A stretch of DNA of 64,000 nucleotides from Symsagittifera roscoffensis (Eukaryota > Xenacoelomorpha > Acoela > Convolutidae). The notes under the pieces were generated by a model that saw only the letters and a list, made by a program, of their open reading frames with translations, had not been told where the DNA came from and searched no databases. How positions within the stretch are numbered: the first letter of the stretch is position 1; every line of letters starts with the position of its first letter. The DNA lies in NCBI RefSeq assembly GCF_963678635.1, contig NC_087067.1:37082686-37146685 (forward strand), given 5' to 3'. Positions 1 to 11,190 of this stretch are shown here, piece by piece. A program made the position numbers and the translations under genes.

Positions 1-681
1 ATGGGTGATGGCAATGGCTTGCTGATCACGAACTTGGGAGTGGTATGGAAGTTACTAAGACCCTCCTGGTGCCCACATCCCCACGCGAGTCTGATCGAGG
101 AGACCACCGAACGGGTGAGGTTAGCTCCAACGGAAGATGAAGATTTGGCAAAGTTGAGTGTGGTGCACAAACTGATCTTACCTCAGATGAAGGAGTCAGG
201 CGAAAAGACGAACAGTCTTGAGTCAGCAAAGAAGATGGAGCCGGGTAGCTGTCTGGATTCTACGTGTGGGAGTGGAGAGCACACCTGCGATGGACGATCA
301 TGTGTCAGGATATTGTCTTTTCAAAAAGAAGATCTGGTTACTTGGTTTGAAGACATCACGGAAAGGGAGAAAAGTGAAGTACAAATAGTGGCGGAGTGTT
401 ACGCGAGAACTACGGTGAACATAGCGACAGCTCTCGGATTCTTCTCGAGAACGTGTAGTCTGCAGTCACTGGAGAGGCTAGAGTCTGAACACCATTTAGT
501 GACGGCGTTGAGCGTGGAATCATGGCCGGGAGTGTTGCAGGTGACTCAAAAACATATCCGGAGCTGGAAGGTTGGTCTCGAGGCAGAAATGGGGTTTCCC
601 ATGAGCGAAGCTTATGACATGCCGTTGAACGCAAAATCCCTGATAGGGTCAATGATGGCCAATTTGTGCGGAAGCCACTAA
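1..681 (+). CDS. Unrecognised coding region, 5' part (open at window edge)
   Basis: A 226-codon frame is open from base 1 and stops with TAA at 679-681. The frame continues at 691 in the same phase, so this and the next entry look like one coding region of about 610 codons broken by one stop. Because the frame is already open at base 1, the true start probably lies outside the window. The protein is hydrophilic, with no signal peptide or membrane segment. It has a Cys-rich patch at residues 83-101 (Cys at 83, 89, 95, 101). I do not recognise a family. Base composition is visibly more GC-rich than the AT-rich DNA that follows, which suggests real coding sequence, perhaps the 3' gene of a mobile element. 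Confidence 0.4.
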   Translation: MGDGNGLLITNLGVVWKLLRPSWCPHPHASLIEETTERVRLAPTEDEDLAKLSVVHKLILPQMKESGEKTNSLESAKKMEPGSCLDSTCGSGEHTCDGRSCVRILSFQKEDLVTWFEDITEREKSEVQIVAECYARTTVNIATALGFFSRTCSLQSLERLESEHHLVTALSVESWPGVLQVTQKHIRSWKVGLEAEMGFPMSEAYDMPLNAKSLIGSMMANLCGSH

Positions 682-690
682 CCACTGCAC

Positions 691-1836
691 ATGGCGATGG
701 TGGAAGCATCCAACCAGAGAATATTGGTGGACAAGGCCTTCTCAGTGCCCAAGTGCGTGAGGTTGGCTCGGGTATCGCATCACTCGCACAAGTTGTTGAG
801 GAAAATCAGAGGGACAGTACCGAAAGAGTTGAGAGATGACTTGAGTGAAATCTGGGGAGAAGAGCTTTTGAAGTTGGAAAGTGAGAACACAAGCGATCAC
901 GAGAGACAAAACGTGATCGGAAAACCTGTGGGGGGTACTCCAAACATGGGAGAGAACGACACGATGCATGAGAAAATGATGGAGCTTGAGCCTCTCTTGG
1001 AAGCCTCGGGGGAGCGTAACCTCAGGAGCATTGAGATCACCCATGGAGAATGCCCATGCCACTGTTTAGCACAGACGGTGTGGTATCCAGACCACAAGAA
1101 CCTTTGTCTGGTGTGGGATATGGAAGAAAATCGGTCGATCGGATTACCGGATCACCGGCAGAAGGTGACGCTCTTAGTAGTGAGTACGATGCTGGCTCTG
1201 AGATGGATAGAGGAGAATATAACAAAGTATCGGGAAGCAAAGACGCCAACGACTGAGTCAATATATGTGATAGACTACAGCAGGAGACTCGAGTTGTTTG
1301 AGACTGCATGCAAAGTATTCGCCATACCAACGGAAGTCAGACACGTATGGAGCCGCTTGAGGTACTTTCCATGGTTTCGAGCGACACTGACGTCTTGGTT
1401 ATACATGACAACGAAAGATCACATGAGAAAGCATCAAAAGGAGTATCGACAGTTCCAGGCCGAGATTGGGCCGGAAGCTTTCAAGAGACCCCTGTTAACC
1501 CATCGAAATGCGATCACGACAGGATGGAAGAGAGTGGGTAAAATGTCTAGAGACAATACCAAAGCGAGGGAATCAATACTAGAGGAAGACTTGGCGAAGA
1601 ACGTGAGCTTGAGCCTACACAACTCCTTTTGTTTGAACCGGGAATCAAGGGTGAAGGCACTACCCAATCAGGCAAAAAGGTTGCAGGAGCAAAGGGAATG
1701 GATGCGATCCTATGAACAGCTGAAGGCTTGGGAGGAGATCGTGATTAGCTCCGATGATGAAGAAGAACTGTTGAGACAGTTTGCCGTATCCAGTACTTCA
1801 GGAGACGGCACCTCCAAGGCGAAGAGTGCGAAATGA
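691..1836 (+). CDS. Unrecognised coding region, 3' part (381 codons)
   Basis: This frame continues in the phase of the preceding region, only three codons after its stop. The protein is basic and helix-rich. A central segment rich in Trp, Tyr and Arg spans about residues 185-245. The C-terminal 80 residues are charged and end in an acidic cluster (SSDDEEE) followed by a Ser/Gly/Lys tail. There is no catalytic motif that I can name. Neither a gag zinc knuckle nor an integrase motif is visible. A polypurine run lies 30 bases after the stop (1867-1880), as at the 3' end of LTR retrotransposons, so this may be a 3' ORF of such an element. That reading is inference only. A domesticated or cellular gene is equally possible. 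Confidence 0.45.
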   Translation: MAMVEASNQRILVDKAFSVPKCVRLARVSHHSHKLLRKIRGTVPKELRDDLSEIWGEELLKLESENTSDHERQNVIGKPVGGTPNMGENDTMHEKMMELEPLLEASGERNLRSIEITHGECPCHCLAQTVWYPDHKNLCLVWDMEENRSIGLPDHRQKVTLLVVSTMLALRWIEENITKYREAKTPTTESIYVIDYSRRLELFETACKVFAIPTEVRHVWSRLRYFPWFRATLTSWLYMTTKDHMRKHQKEYRQFQAEIGPEAFKRPLLTHRNAITTGWKRVGKMSRDNTKARESILEEDLAKNVSLSLHNSFCLNRESRVKALPNQAKRLQEQREWMRSYEQLKAWEEIVISSDDEEELLRQFAVSSTSGDGTSKAKSAK

Positions 1837-3034
1837 GCGGATGGCTCGAAGGGATCTTGAGTCTTGAGAGGGAAAGGGGGCTTGAGTGTGGATCCGGGTG
1901 AAACCCGGGTTCACGAAAAAGAAATTTTAACGAAACAGATTTTGTTATTAATATGCTATATCTATTATATAAATAAAAATGCTGCATGACAATTTCCTAA
2001 TTGAATGGGACAAAAGAAATTTTAAATATTTGGCTTGAAAAGCGAGAATTCATAGGTGCAGGTGTGTGCAGATTTTGATTGCTGTTTAGCGATAGTGTGA
2101 AAATTTTACATGGCCGTGAATTTTGGGGTGTAGATAAGCTTAAGTCTGCTGCAAACTTCTGTAAATGACCACTGGCACTGTACCTTGAACAACACTCGAT
2201 TTTTTGGGACTCACTGGCAGACGACAGCACGCGATGAGGACATCGATCTTGAGTCCGGGGAGTACGTGCCAGTCGGTCATATTTGGAAGTTTGACCTTGA
2301 GAAAAGCAAGAGCACTTAATTTTGGGGTGAAATTTAATTTTTCAAAAATTCGAATGGAGCCTGTCATGCACGATTTTCTCGCGATAACTGAAAACCGAAA
2401 AAGAGAATTCAGAACGATCGAACAACAATCGCGGGAAAGTTGCTATTCGCAATTTCTGTCGAAATAGAACGAGAGTAGAGCTGTCCCATCTGAAACAGAG
2501 ACAGGCGTATTCCCGAGAACTGGATTGTTATCACTCGATTGGATTACTATTTGAACTGAACTAGAGTGAACCTTCGGTGGAAAGGTGGACAGCTTGAGTG
2601 TCCCAATGGTTCACGAGAAACTACATCCTAGAGTTAAAACTTGTCCTTGTCATTGAAACATTAAAACTCATTTAGTTACGTTATTTAATTCTCGAGTTAA
2701 TTACCGACTGAAGTACTTCCCTTTCTTGAGTGTGCTACGATGTGAGTACTTAATTTAAATTTCTAGAGTGTGTTTTATGATTGTTATATTGAGGTAAGGC
2801 GAGTTTTAGGTTGATCCATCTGAAATGGATCAAAGTTCCACTGTCTAATAAAAAGTAACTTAACGGATTGTTCCAACCCGGTTTTTAACGGCGTTCATGT
2901 ATTTTGGATATCTAGAGACCTGAGTATGGGGACGTTATTATTTCTAGAGTGGGGGGGATATTTTGGTAGTAGCCTTTAAGCTGTAACGGGTCGTGGTCTC
3001 ATGTCACAAGCGAACCGAATTGGCTCCGACTGAT
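1837..3034 (+). other. Non-coding stretch, possible 3' LTR after a polypurine run
   Basis: A 14-base purine run (AGAGGGAAAGGGGG) at 1867-1880 is followed within two bases by TG. A near-palindrome, GTGAAACCCGGGTTCAC, lies at 1898-1914. A possible polyadenylation signal (AATAAAAAG) lies near 2848. Together these would suit the start, regulatory part and tail of an LTR of about 1.1 kb ending near 3008 (..TCACA). No second LTR copy is in the window to prove it. No gene is visible. Confidence 0.2.
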
Positions 3035-3145
3035 TTGAGGTGGAAAAACACAAGAGATAGTGTCCCTGACTCTTGAGCCAATGGTTATAGGGCCTATTTT
3101 TCTTAAGCCTCATGTGTGACTACAGTAGACGAATGTTACAAAGGT
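3035..3145 (+). repeat. Dispersed repeat shared with 61020-61125
   Basis: The segment containing GATAGTGTCCCTGAC and TAGGGCCTATTTTTCTTAA recurs in the same orientation at 61038-61100, with scattered substitutions. The match starts near a short purine-rich stretch and ends near GTTACA. It is non-coding, and its parent element is not identifiable from two copies. Confidence 0.6.
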
Positions 3146-3589
3146 TTTCTGAAAATTCACATAAAAATTCACATAAAATTCACATAAAACGCCATATCTC
3201 AAAAACTACAAGGACTTGAGCAGTCATATTTGGAGGCAAGATTCGCATCACCTTAGAGTACTCTATAACCCCCAAGCACAGTGTTGGGGATTTCACATTT
3301 TGGAAAAAAATAATATAGGTTTTCTGAAAAAAAATTAGATAAAATCACAACAGTCGTCGTATCTCGTACACTTAAAGGATTAGTGTATTCATAATTGGAG
3401 GCTAAAATCGCAACCCCTTGGCAAAACCTGACAGCATCTACTATTGGGCTGTTTTTATTTTCAACTGGTTGAAATCAAATTGGAAAATCGAAAAAAAAAT
3501 TCCTTATCATTGCAAAATACGAAATAGCTTAAACGTGAAAAAAATTCTTTCGTTAAACATGCAAAAATAATATGCTGGAAAAGCTTAAC
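3146..3589 (+). other. Non-coding AT-rich stretch
   Basis: It contains three short tandem copies of ACATAAAATTC-like sequence (3160-3190). No ORF, RNA gene or promoter is recognisable. Confidence 0.4.
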
Positions 3590-4398
3590 GTGTCGAAAAA
3601 AAAGCCCGTTTTTCAATATATAATAGATTTGAGAATGCGTTTAATTTGTAAACTCAAATATACTTTTTCGCACAACTTTGAGCATCTTTCGATTTAAAAA
3701 TTCTAAGATAATACGTAATAATGATCGAAGATCATAAAAAGTGTCATACATGTCACTAATCCAAAAATTAAACTTTTAAGCAATCAAAACATCGCAATTA
3801 TTACTAAAATTATTTAACTAAAATTAACTATTATTTAATCAGTTTTTAAATTTCGCCACAAATTTTCAACTTTTCTGTTTTCACAAATTACAGGAAAAAA
3901 CTTCACGAAAGAAATTTGTTCAAATCAGAAAAACTTCTTGCTTTCGAATAAAAACGACAAAAATAAGCAGAAGACATAACCAAACCATTCAAACGGAAGG
4001 AATTAAAAATTGAAATTAACACCGTTATCGCGCAATTGTGTATCACCAGTTCTACGTGTTATAAAATTTACAAAAAATCCTCGATTACAAAAAATCACTA
4101 AGAAAATTTTAGTTCCAGATCACAAGTCATTTGAAGGAAAATTCATTTAAAATCAGTTTCAAACGTTTTTGCAACTATGAGAATCGTCACGTTTTTTACA
4201 AAAAACTAATCTAAATGCACAAATCATCTTAACAAATTTTCACATAAATTTTCAGCCGGAGCTATCCTGTTACATATAACCAATCACAATTGCCCACAAA
4301 AATTATGAATTAAATTTAAGAAATCAATCGCTAAAATCTTTCTATCGGATCTCAAAAATTGTAAAGTCCCCGGGGAGGCCCTTTGTGAGATCGAAGCT

Positions 4399-5687
4399 GT
4401 GGCAAAAGCCTATGCTAAAAGGGTGAAACAAACACCATCTGACAAAGGCGTTGAGAAGGCCCGAAAGTATCTGAAGAGAAATGGATTAGTTGCGGTACCG
4501 TATGACAAAGGCGTGGGTTTTTGTGTAATGAGAGAGGACACCTACGAGAACAAGTTGTCGGATACATTAGATTCAAATCGATTCAGCAAAATTAAAGGAA
4601 CAAGTGATGCGATTGTTTTGTAGAAAGAAAGAGACATCAAAAAATAGTTGTTGGCTATGAGGAAAAAAGATGAAATAAGTGAGTCTCTACACAAGGATGA
4701 GGTCTACTGGGGGGCAGCCCGCCAGGCTTTATGGGTTGGCGAAAGTGCATAAAGTGAATACCCAATTAAGACCGGTCCTCTCCTTGCCTGGTAGCTCTTA
4801 TTATAACTTGACCAAGGTTCTTGCAAAATTGTTCGAGAAAATTGAGGGCGCAAACATCGAAACCAACTCACTAGATGCGAGAGAAATCTTAGAGGGTACT
4901 AATCTTGAGCCCAATGAAAATTTGATATCTCTAGATGTGGAGTTTGTACACAAATGTTCCACTGAAAGAAGCAATAGATATAGCTCTGAGAAAACTGTAT
5001 GAGCAAGATGAACCACCATCAATTGCTAGGAAAACCATGAAGAGACTGTTGAACATGGCAGTTAGTCAAGTCCATTTCAAGTGCAATGAAACATGGTACG
5101 TTCAGAAAGATGGTTTCGCAATGGGGGCATCTCTTAGCGTTATTTTAGCAAATCTTTGGCTGAAGCAGTACGAAACTGCACTATCGAGGGATATCCCCGA
5201 AATGTTTTTGCCCGAGAAAGATCTTAACGGAATATACCCCGAGTGCAATAAGAAAGTCACGTACAGGTCAAAAGGTGTAGAATGTGAATGCTGTTTCAAC
5301 TGGTATCACGTAAAATGGGGTGATATATCAGATGATGAGTATCGAAATATAAGTGAAACCGTCTGGTACTGTAGAAAATACATCGCAATAAGAGAAAAAA
5401 ATAGGTCAGTGCAGCAAGCTAAGTTATTTCTCCGTTACGTTGACGATATAGTGAGAACAGTGAAGGGTGATCCAGAAAAAGTGCTACGGGCTGCAAACTT
5501 ACTACATCCAAATTTACAGTTCACAATAGAGACACCAAACACAAACGGAAATTTGGCATTTTTGGATTTACAAATTAGTATTTACAAAAGCAGGAAAATT
5601 AGCTGTGGGTGGTATCAAAAATCAACAGATACAGGTACCATACTAAATTTTAGAAGCTGCGCCCCCTTCAGTACAAAAGAAGTGTGA
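4399..5687 (+). pseudogene. Penelope-type reverse transcriptase with inserted PHD-like segment, broken
   Basis: Three frames read as one protein. Frame 1 (4399-4620) is the N-terminal region. Frame 2 (4679-4940) carries the conserved RLYGLAKVHK block and the RPVLSLPGS block. Frame 3 (4941-5687) carries LYTNVPLKEAI, the GFAMGASLS block, the catalytic LRYVDDI box and GNLAFLDLQI. These are the fingers and palm motifs of Penelope RTs. Between the GFAMGAS block and the YVDD box lies an extra segment of about 55 residues (5230-5400). It is Cys- and His-rich, with a WYH core and a terminal WYC, as in PHD zinc fingers. Stops at 4621-4623 and 4645-4647 and a frameshift near 4940 break the gene. The frame through the PHD-like insert is intact. 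Confidence 0.85.
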
Positions 5688-6065
5688 TTGAAGGAACTGT
5701 TCACCGGGTTTTCCGCAGTACGTCAACATGGGAAGAATATGATAAAGCTATGAAAATCAACCGTGAGCAGTAGTTAGATAACCAATATCCGGAAACTTGT
5801 TTGTCGCGGGTTGCATCCCATGCCCTTAAAAAGATCATCAGCGAGGGCAAAAACAAAAAGAACATGGCTGAGAAAAAGAAGCTCTGTGATTATAGCAGTG
5901 ATTCACCACCCATTTTGATGGTCCAATACAGGGGAAATCACAGCCAGACTTTAGCAAAAAAGCGCGCGATATCACCAATGCGCTGATAATATTCACGACG
6001 AGGAAAATGAAAACTTGTATGCCCTCTCTAAAATCCTCCTTTTTCAGTGAACTGAAATCAAAACG

Positions 6066-6353
6066 GTGTACAGACTTAAATGTTGTGGGTGCAAATCCAT
6101 CTATGTTGGCCAGACGGTCCGACATCTCACCACAAGGATTGAGGAACACCGAAATGAGGATACCCCAGTTGGACAGCATATAAAGCAGTGTGGTAGTGAG
6201 AGTGGTAAGTCTAGGTTTAGGCGGAAAACAATCGACCAGACATCCAGCAGCATCAAGTTACTTACATTAGAGGCGCTGCACATTAGGAAAGAGAGACCGG
6301 CAATTAACACGCGCGACGAGTTTAGAAGTAGGGAGCTGACACTAAGGCTATAG
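6066..6353 (+). pseudogene. GIY-YIG endonuclease of the Penelope-like element
   Basis: A 95-codon block has the signature of Penelope endonucleases. A Cys pair (LKCCGC) sits just before the variant GIY-YIG core KSIYVGQT. The conserved Arg is in LTTRIEEH, with a His typical of the linked zinc site. The catalytic Glu is in LTLEALHIR, followed by RPAINTR at the C-terminus. In this class the nuclease nicks target DNA to prime reverse transcription. It lies in plus orientation 380 bases after the RT. The link between them is destroyed by stops, so this copy could not make an RT-EN fusion. Confidence 0.85.
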
Positions 6354-6829
6354 TTCCAGAATCAAAAAATTCTGGCTAAAACAACAAAATTTTGAAACAA
6401 CTTACATGTTAGCATGAAAATTAGCGACAAAACGAAATTGTGAAAACAAAAAGGATGAAAACTCTCAGAAATTTGTGAGCAATTGTTTAAAGTTGTTACA
6501 TAATAGTTGTATCATAATTTCAGTGATATTTGTAAAGTTTTGATTGATTGAATTTTTAAAATTTTGAAGTAATGCTGTGTATGACACTTTTTATGATCTT
6601 TGATCATTTTGTAGTTTAGAAATTTTAAAACCTGAAGGTGCACAAAAATGTGCGAAAACGTTTGTTTGAATTTACAATTATAAAAACTTTTTGACGATAA
6701 ATAAACAATTTATATAGAAGTTTCTGATTCTTACTTTCGATTTAGACATGTACGGTTTTGTTTATAAGAATATAGTTTGAGACTAAATATAGTGGGACTA
6801 AATTTCCAGTGAATTCAATGCCGTAAAAA

Positions 6830-7195
6830 ATTGGTATTTACAGAATCAGGTATTGGTATTGGTATTGATCAATACCAGGTTCTTGAAAAAAAAGAAAACT
6901 AAACTATTTCAACAAAAAAGTTTCCTAAAACTAGTATTGAATTCCCTCCGTTCGTTGTACATGTGTAAAAAAATAGAAAACTATAGAGAATTCATGCAAG
7001 GCATTTAGATCCAAAATTTTTCGTGTTTCAAACTTTTCGCGATTTTTGCTAACACGAGTTTTCAAAGTTTTGCAAAAGTTTTGAGGTATTGTAACAAAGT
7101 ATTCAGGTATTGACTGGGTTTGTTATTGGTATTGGCATTGATGTTTCAGTTCGGTATTGGCATTGGTATTGAGGCCTTGGTATTGAATTCCCTGT
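6830..7195 (+). repeat. Clustered GGTATTG-type repeats
   Basis: Short runs of GGTATTGGTATTG occur at 6850-6880 and 7090-7185. They are enclosed by two GAATTC-containing stretches (6811 and 7186) and interrupted by AT-rich DNA. The pattern resembles an interrupted minisatellite and has no coding content. Confidence 0.5.
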
Positions 7196-7199
7196 AAAT

Positions 7200-8300
7200 T
7201 TTCAGTGTCAACACTCTGCCTCTAAACTCATCGCTGATGTTCACGCCCGTATTTTGCCTCTGGTATTAACAGTTAGGTCGGTTTGTTCGATTAGTTATAA
7301 TTTTTTTATCTAGCATCTGCACAGTTTCCCTTAAATCGGCACGTCTGAAGGTGGACGCCTATCGGTGAGTCTGCTTTCTTATGTTTTTCATTTCTAGTGG
7401 TCAAACGCGGAACCGTTTGTGCCCCAAATGTGGAGATACCCCCACTACAAGGCAGTTTATAATTCACTCTTGCTTTGAAATCATCAAAAAATGCTGACCT
7501 AAGTTATTGTCATCATGTTTGTACTAATCCTGTGGTAAGAATTACTTCTACATTGGTGAAACTCTAAAAAATTTTTTACAGAAATCGGTTTTGGTTGCCT
7601 CCATATTGAACCATCAGCAGTGAAGGCTTCACATCTATTGGTGAATAACTCTTCTTACTGTCCATTGGCTTGCTCTCCCACTCTCAAAATGTTTGCACAA
7701 TTGAGGACTTAGTGTTAGAGAACTGACCAAATTGAACCCCTAATTACATTAAAATGCACCCAAACTGCATCCTTAAATTTTTTTACACTTCCCTGAATAA
7801 CTAGATAAGATTAAGTTTGTACTAAGTTGAGGTGCCGCTCCTATAAATGATTAAAGTAGCAGTTTCTGGTGGTTTTTGATACCAACTGCAGTTTACCCTC
7901 TTATTTTGCAATACTTTTATTTTCAAACCATGGACAGAAAGTTGCCCATCTGCATGAAGTTTCAGAAGAATCAACTGTAGATTTGTATGAAAAAATTGAC
8001 GGAATCAAAAACATGATTTGGCTCATCTTTGTTAGTTCTAACAAGGTCATTCAGAAGCCCGACGAACAAATTTATCTGTGGAGCATCCTTCGCGTTGTTT
8101 TTAGCGCGGTGGCAGCTCTAACAACACCAGACGATCTCGGTTATTGATGCTTATAATACATCATCTGATTTTTCCGTATACAGTTTTGCGGAATTTAAGA
8201 TGGTACTAGGTTCAATATTTATCGCATTCAACCTCTTTCAATTTTTACATTACTTTCCTGCCACATCATGGACACACCGTTCTTGTCAATCTCTAATTGG
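7200..8300 (+). other. Non-coding stretch
   Basis: The longest frame is 92 codons (7869-8147) and has no family signature. I see no RNA gene, clear repeat boundary or exon I can support. Confidence 0.4.
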
Positions 8301-8304
8301 GGCT

Positions 8305-8720
8305 TCAACCCTCCGGTAATTCTTTCTTAAAAGCAAACTCATACTTCTTCAGCCAAATGTTTGCGAGAACTACCGCGAGGTAAGCGCCCATTGCTTCATC
8401 ATCGGTTTGAATAAACCATGAATCAATACATTTGAAAGATACCTTAATGACCACCAAATCCAAAATATTGTATAAACTTTTTTTCGTCAAGAGGTACTTT
8501 TGTTTCATCCGGATATGTAACAGTGCAGTGTTTTCAATTATTAATTTTGCAAGTTCAGTTATGGTTATGATATTGGCTGGATCGATATTGTCATAAAATC
8601 AATGCAATTATTTTTTTATTTCTCATACGAGCTTTTCGGAAATGATAGAGCTGGTCGTAGCCTTGTGTACCATGGCTAAGCCGTTCATCCGGTTGGGTTT
8701 TACCATTCGTTAACCTCAAC
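8305..8720 (-). pseudogene. Old Penelope-like RT fragment
   Basis: The minus-strand frame at 8305-8508 reads through the same RT block as the element at 4.4 kb: VSFKCI, an intact AMGAYLAVVLANIW stretch, then KKYE. Upstream on the minus strand (8640-8720), in other frames, lie remnants matching the GLAxVHKATT and following blocks. No PHD-like insert is visible, but the fragment ends (at 8305) just where it would begin. It is too degraded to set ends. Confidence 0.7.
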
Positions 8721-8724
8721 TTAG

Positions 8725-11190
8725 AATAAACGATTACCTATATCGTTTTTTTGTTTAATAACTCTTTCTAAAATTATTTCTCAATTTTCGACACACCTCA
8801 TCAATAATTGCAGTTTTTTTTTTAAATTGAGCCAATTTTTAAAAAAAGTGCAAAGTTGTTTCTTAAGTGTGTTTCATCATTACGCAAAAACCAACCCCTT
8901 TAGCAAAAGCACAGCCAGCAACTGATTATCTTGGAGATAATCTCTGCGTTTTTACTCGATATTCTTTTGGAGTTTGCCTTACTTTTTTGCATATGTCATT
9001 GCCGCGGCCTCTATTTCTCACAAAGTTTTATCGATATTTTTAGTTCACGAGTTGAGAGGAAAATGCCAAATTCACCCAAAAAAAGCGTTTCTTCAGACTT
9101 GTCTCTAATTGGATGCTTCGGACCCCTTGACAGCCTTTCATGTACCCATCACGGCAGTTCAATGTTATGAAGAACCTTAGATGCTCGCTCATTTATACTA
9201 CCAAGACGTTTATTTTGTCTCTATTTTTCAATTACAACTTTTCAAATAAGTTTTGTTTTATACCATCATGTTAAAAAATTAGCAATAAAGGTTTTCAATT
9301 ATTATGTATGGAAGTTTCTGAGTAAAAATTTCGGTTTAGACTTGTATGTTTTCGAATTTTGAGTTTCAGCGACAATTAAGTCCCAAGACTTTAGTGGTTT
9401 TTCATACAAAAAACGGAAAAGTCGAAATCAAAATTTTATGTCAGAAACTTATATACAAAATCTTCAAAGATTTCAAATTTATTTTTCAGATTGAAATTAT
9501 CTTTAACCTAATTGATCAACTTTTTAGTTCAGATGTGATTGGCTAACTTTTCATAATGCTGTAATTGGCTAAATTTTCAGCAGAGTTATTCTGAAAATAT
9601 CAAATGATTACATTACTTTGAGAGCCGCAAAGAAGCTTCCCGAAAGGTAAGAGCTGCTCAAATAGAATCGTTACTTGCCTTATTTTGCAAATCAAATCGA
9701 AAAAACTTTTTGCTTTAACTTTCTGTATTGAAGACGGCCGAACAGGAATGATTTTTCGTTGAACTCCGTTTTTGTTATTTCGACAAATTTAAGCTCTCCG
9801 AATAAGCCTTGATTTTTTACATCATCAAAATTTGTTTTCAGGAAATCAGGATACAGGATTTAGCAAAGAGGTGATCCATCTTTGATGGATAGAAAATATC
9901 TCTGCCAGACAAAATCAAAAATATCAACGCGCTAGCCCCTCTTTTAGGAGTGAGCTTGTGGCCTGGGGATACATAGATTCATCAATGAGTCCATAATTTT
10001 TGCACGCAAACAGTTAATTTGCATCGTTCAGTTGTTAGCCGCTAAAGAGCTAGCCGCTTCGACATCTCTTTCAACAAAGAATAAGCTTCAATAAAATTTA
10101 GTGGAAACGGTGAAAAACGCATATTATGTAATTTTGACGTTAGCCAATTGTTAAAAGACAAGTTTTTTTTTCCGTATTTAATTACTTTCTGTGCAAATCG
10201 ATGTAACAGCATGATCAGATAGTCATAAATTGTCAAAGTGTTTACAAAAGAAGTTTCACTAGAGACTTTAATAGTCCCAAACAACTAATAACTAATAAAC
10301 AACACCAATCTAGAAAAACAAATAAAGCATCAACGTTTTTCAAGAAAAAATATTGCAAACATGAGTACAAATCAGCAAGTTACATGAAAGGAGCAAAACG
10401 ATGAGAGAAGCAGATGAAAAGTTATTGATGCTGATCTGTCACGATTTAGCTCGAATTTTTGCATAAGATGACTTTCAACCTTGCAAATTGAAACTATTCT
10501 GGGAAACATGAAGCAAATTTTTAGCTGTAGGATCTAGTTTGAAAATCGCAGGGAAATTTTGCGATCAAACCTTGACAGTTTTCTTTATCTTTAAGCCTTG
10601 GAAACCTGTCGGATTCGTGGGTACAACAAAGGCGGATCATTAAATGCCCTTTCTGTTGATTATATGCTTCCTGGTTCTTAACTTACTTTTCTCTTTCGCT
10701 CGAACTTCATGTCTCTGATTATTCGACGCAGTTTGAGTTTTGAAACATCTGTGTAAATGAGGTCTGTATAAAATCACAGCCCTATGTCTTGGACATAATC
10801 TATGACATCTCAGATTCTTCTTGCTTTCAGCTCTGTTTATCAGATCTTCCTAAACTTTCCTTCTCCTCAATTTCTGTTTCTTAATTCTACCAATGCACAA
10901 AATACAGTATTTATCGCTCTCATTGTTAAATTTTTTTTCCACAAGGTCTCGGTTTTCTCTCGCAGAGATAGTCTCACACTATCAACAATTGATAATATTT
11001 TTGTTCCTCTGAATTCCTTGATATCACGACTTGCAGCTTTTGCATCTATCTCAAATTTACTTGTTTCTTTTTTCGTCTCTACAAACATCATTATATTTAC
11101 CTTACATAGTCTCTTTGTTCTTCGCCCATCAGTGGTTATCTCAAAAATTTTGACAATGAGAGCAAAAATATTATGTTTTGTGCTTTGGTT
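8725..11190 (+). other. Non-coding AT-rich stretch
   Basis: Frames of 60-132 codons exist on both strands (for example 10802-11197 and its minus-strand mirror), but they are low-complexity, mutually overlapping and without motifs. I regard none as a gene. Confidence 0.4.

Larger units (their letters stand above)
3590..6690 (+). mobile_element. Decayed Penelope-like element (RT + GIY-YIG) framed by inverted repeats
   Basis: Two coding blocks in plus orientation, a Penelope-type reverse transcriptase and a GIY-YIG endonuclease, lie between arms at about 3650-3960 and 6390-6680 that match each other in inverted orientation. The shared core is ATGATC(G/A)AAGATCATAAAAAGTGTCATAC. RT upstream and EN downstream is the usual Penelope order, and terminal repeats, some inverted, are known in this class. 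The copy is dead: there are two stops after the first ORF, a frameshift near 4936-4945, and several stops between RT and EN (5688-6060). The inverted arms may instead come from two partial insertions in opposite orientation. Confidence 0.8.

Noticed and set aside
1883-3008. A defined LTR after the 1-1836 coding region
   Set aside because: Only a purine tract and TG/CA-like ends support it; no second copy exists in the window.
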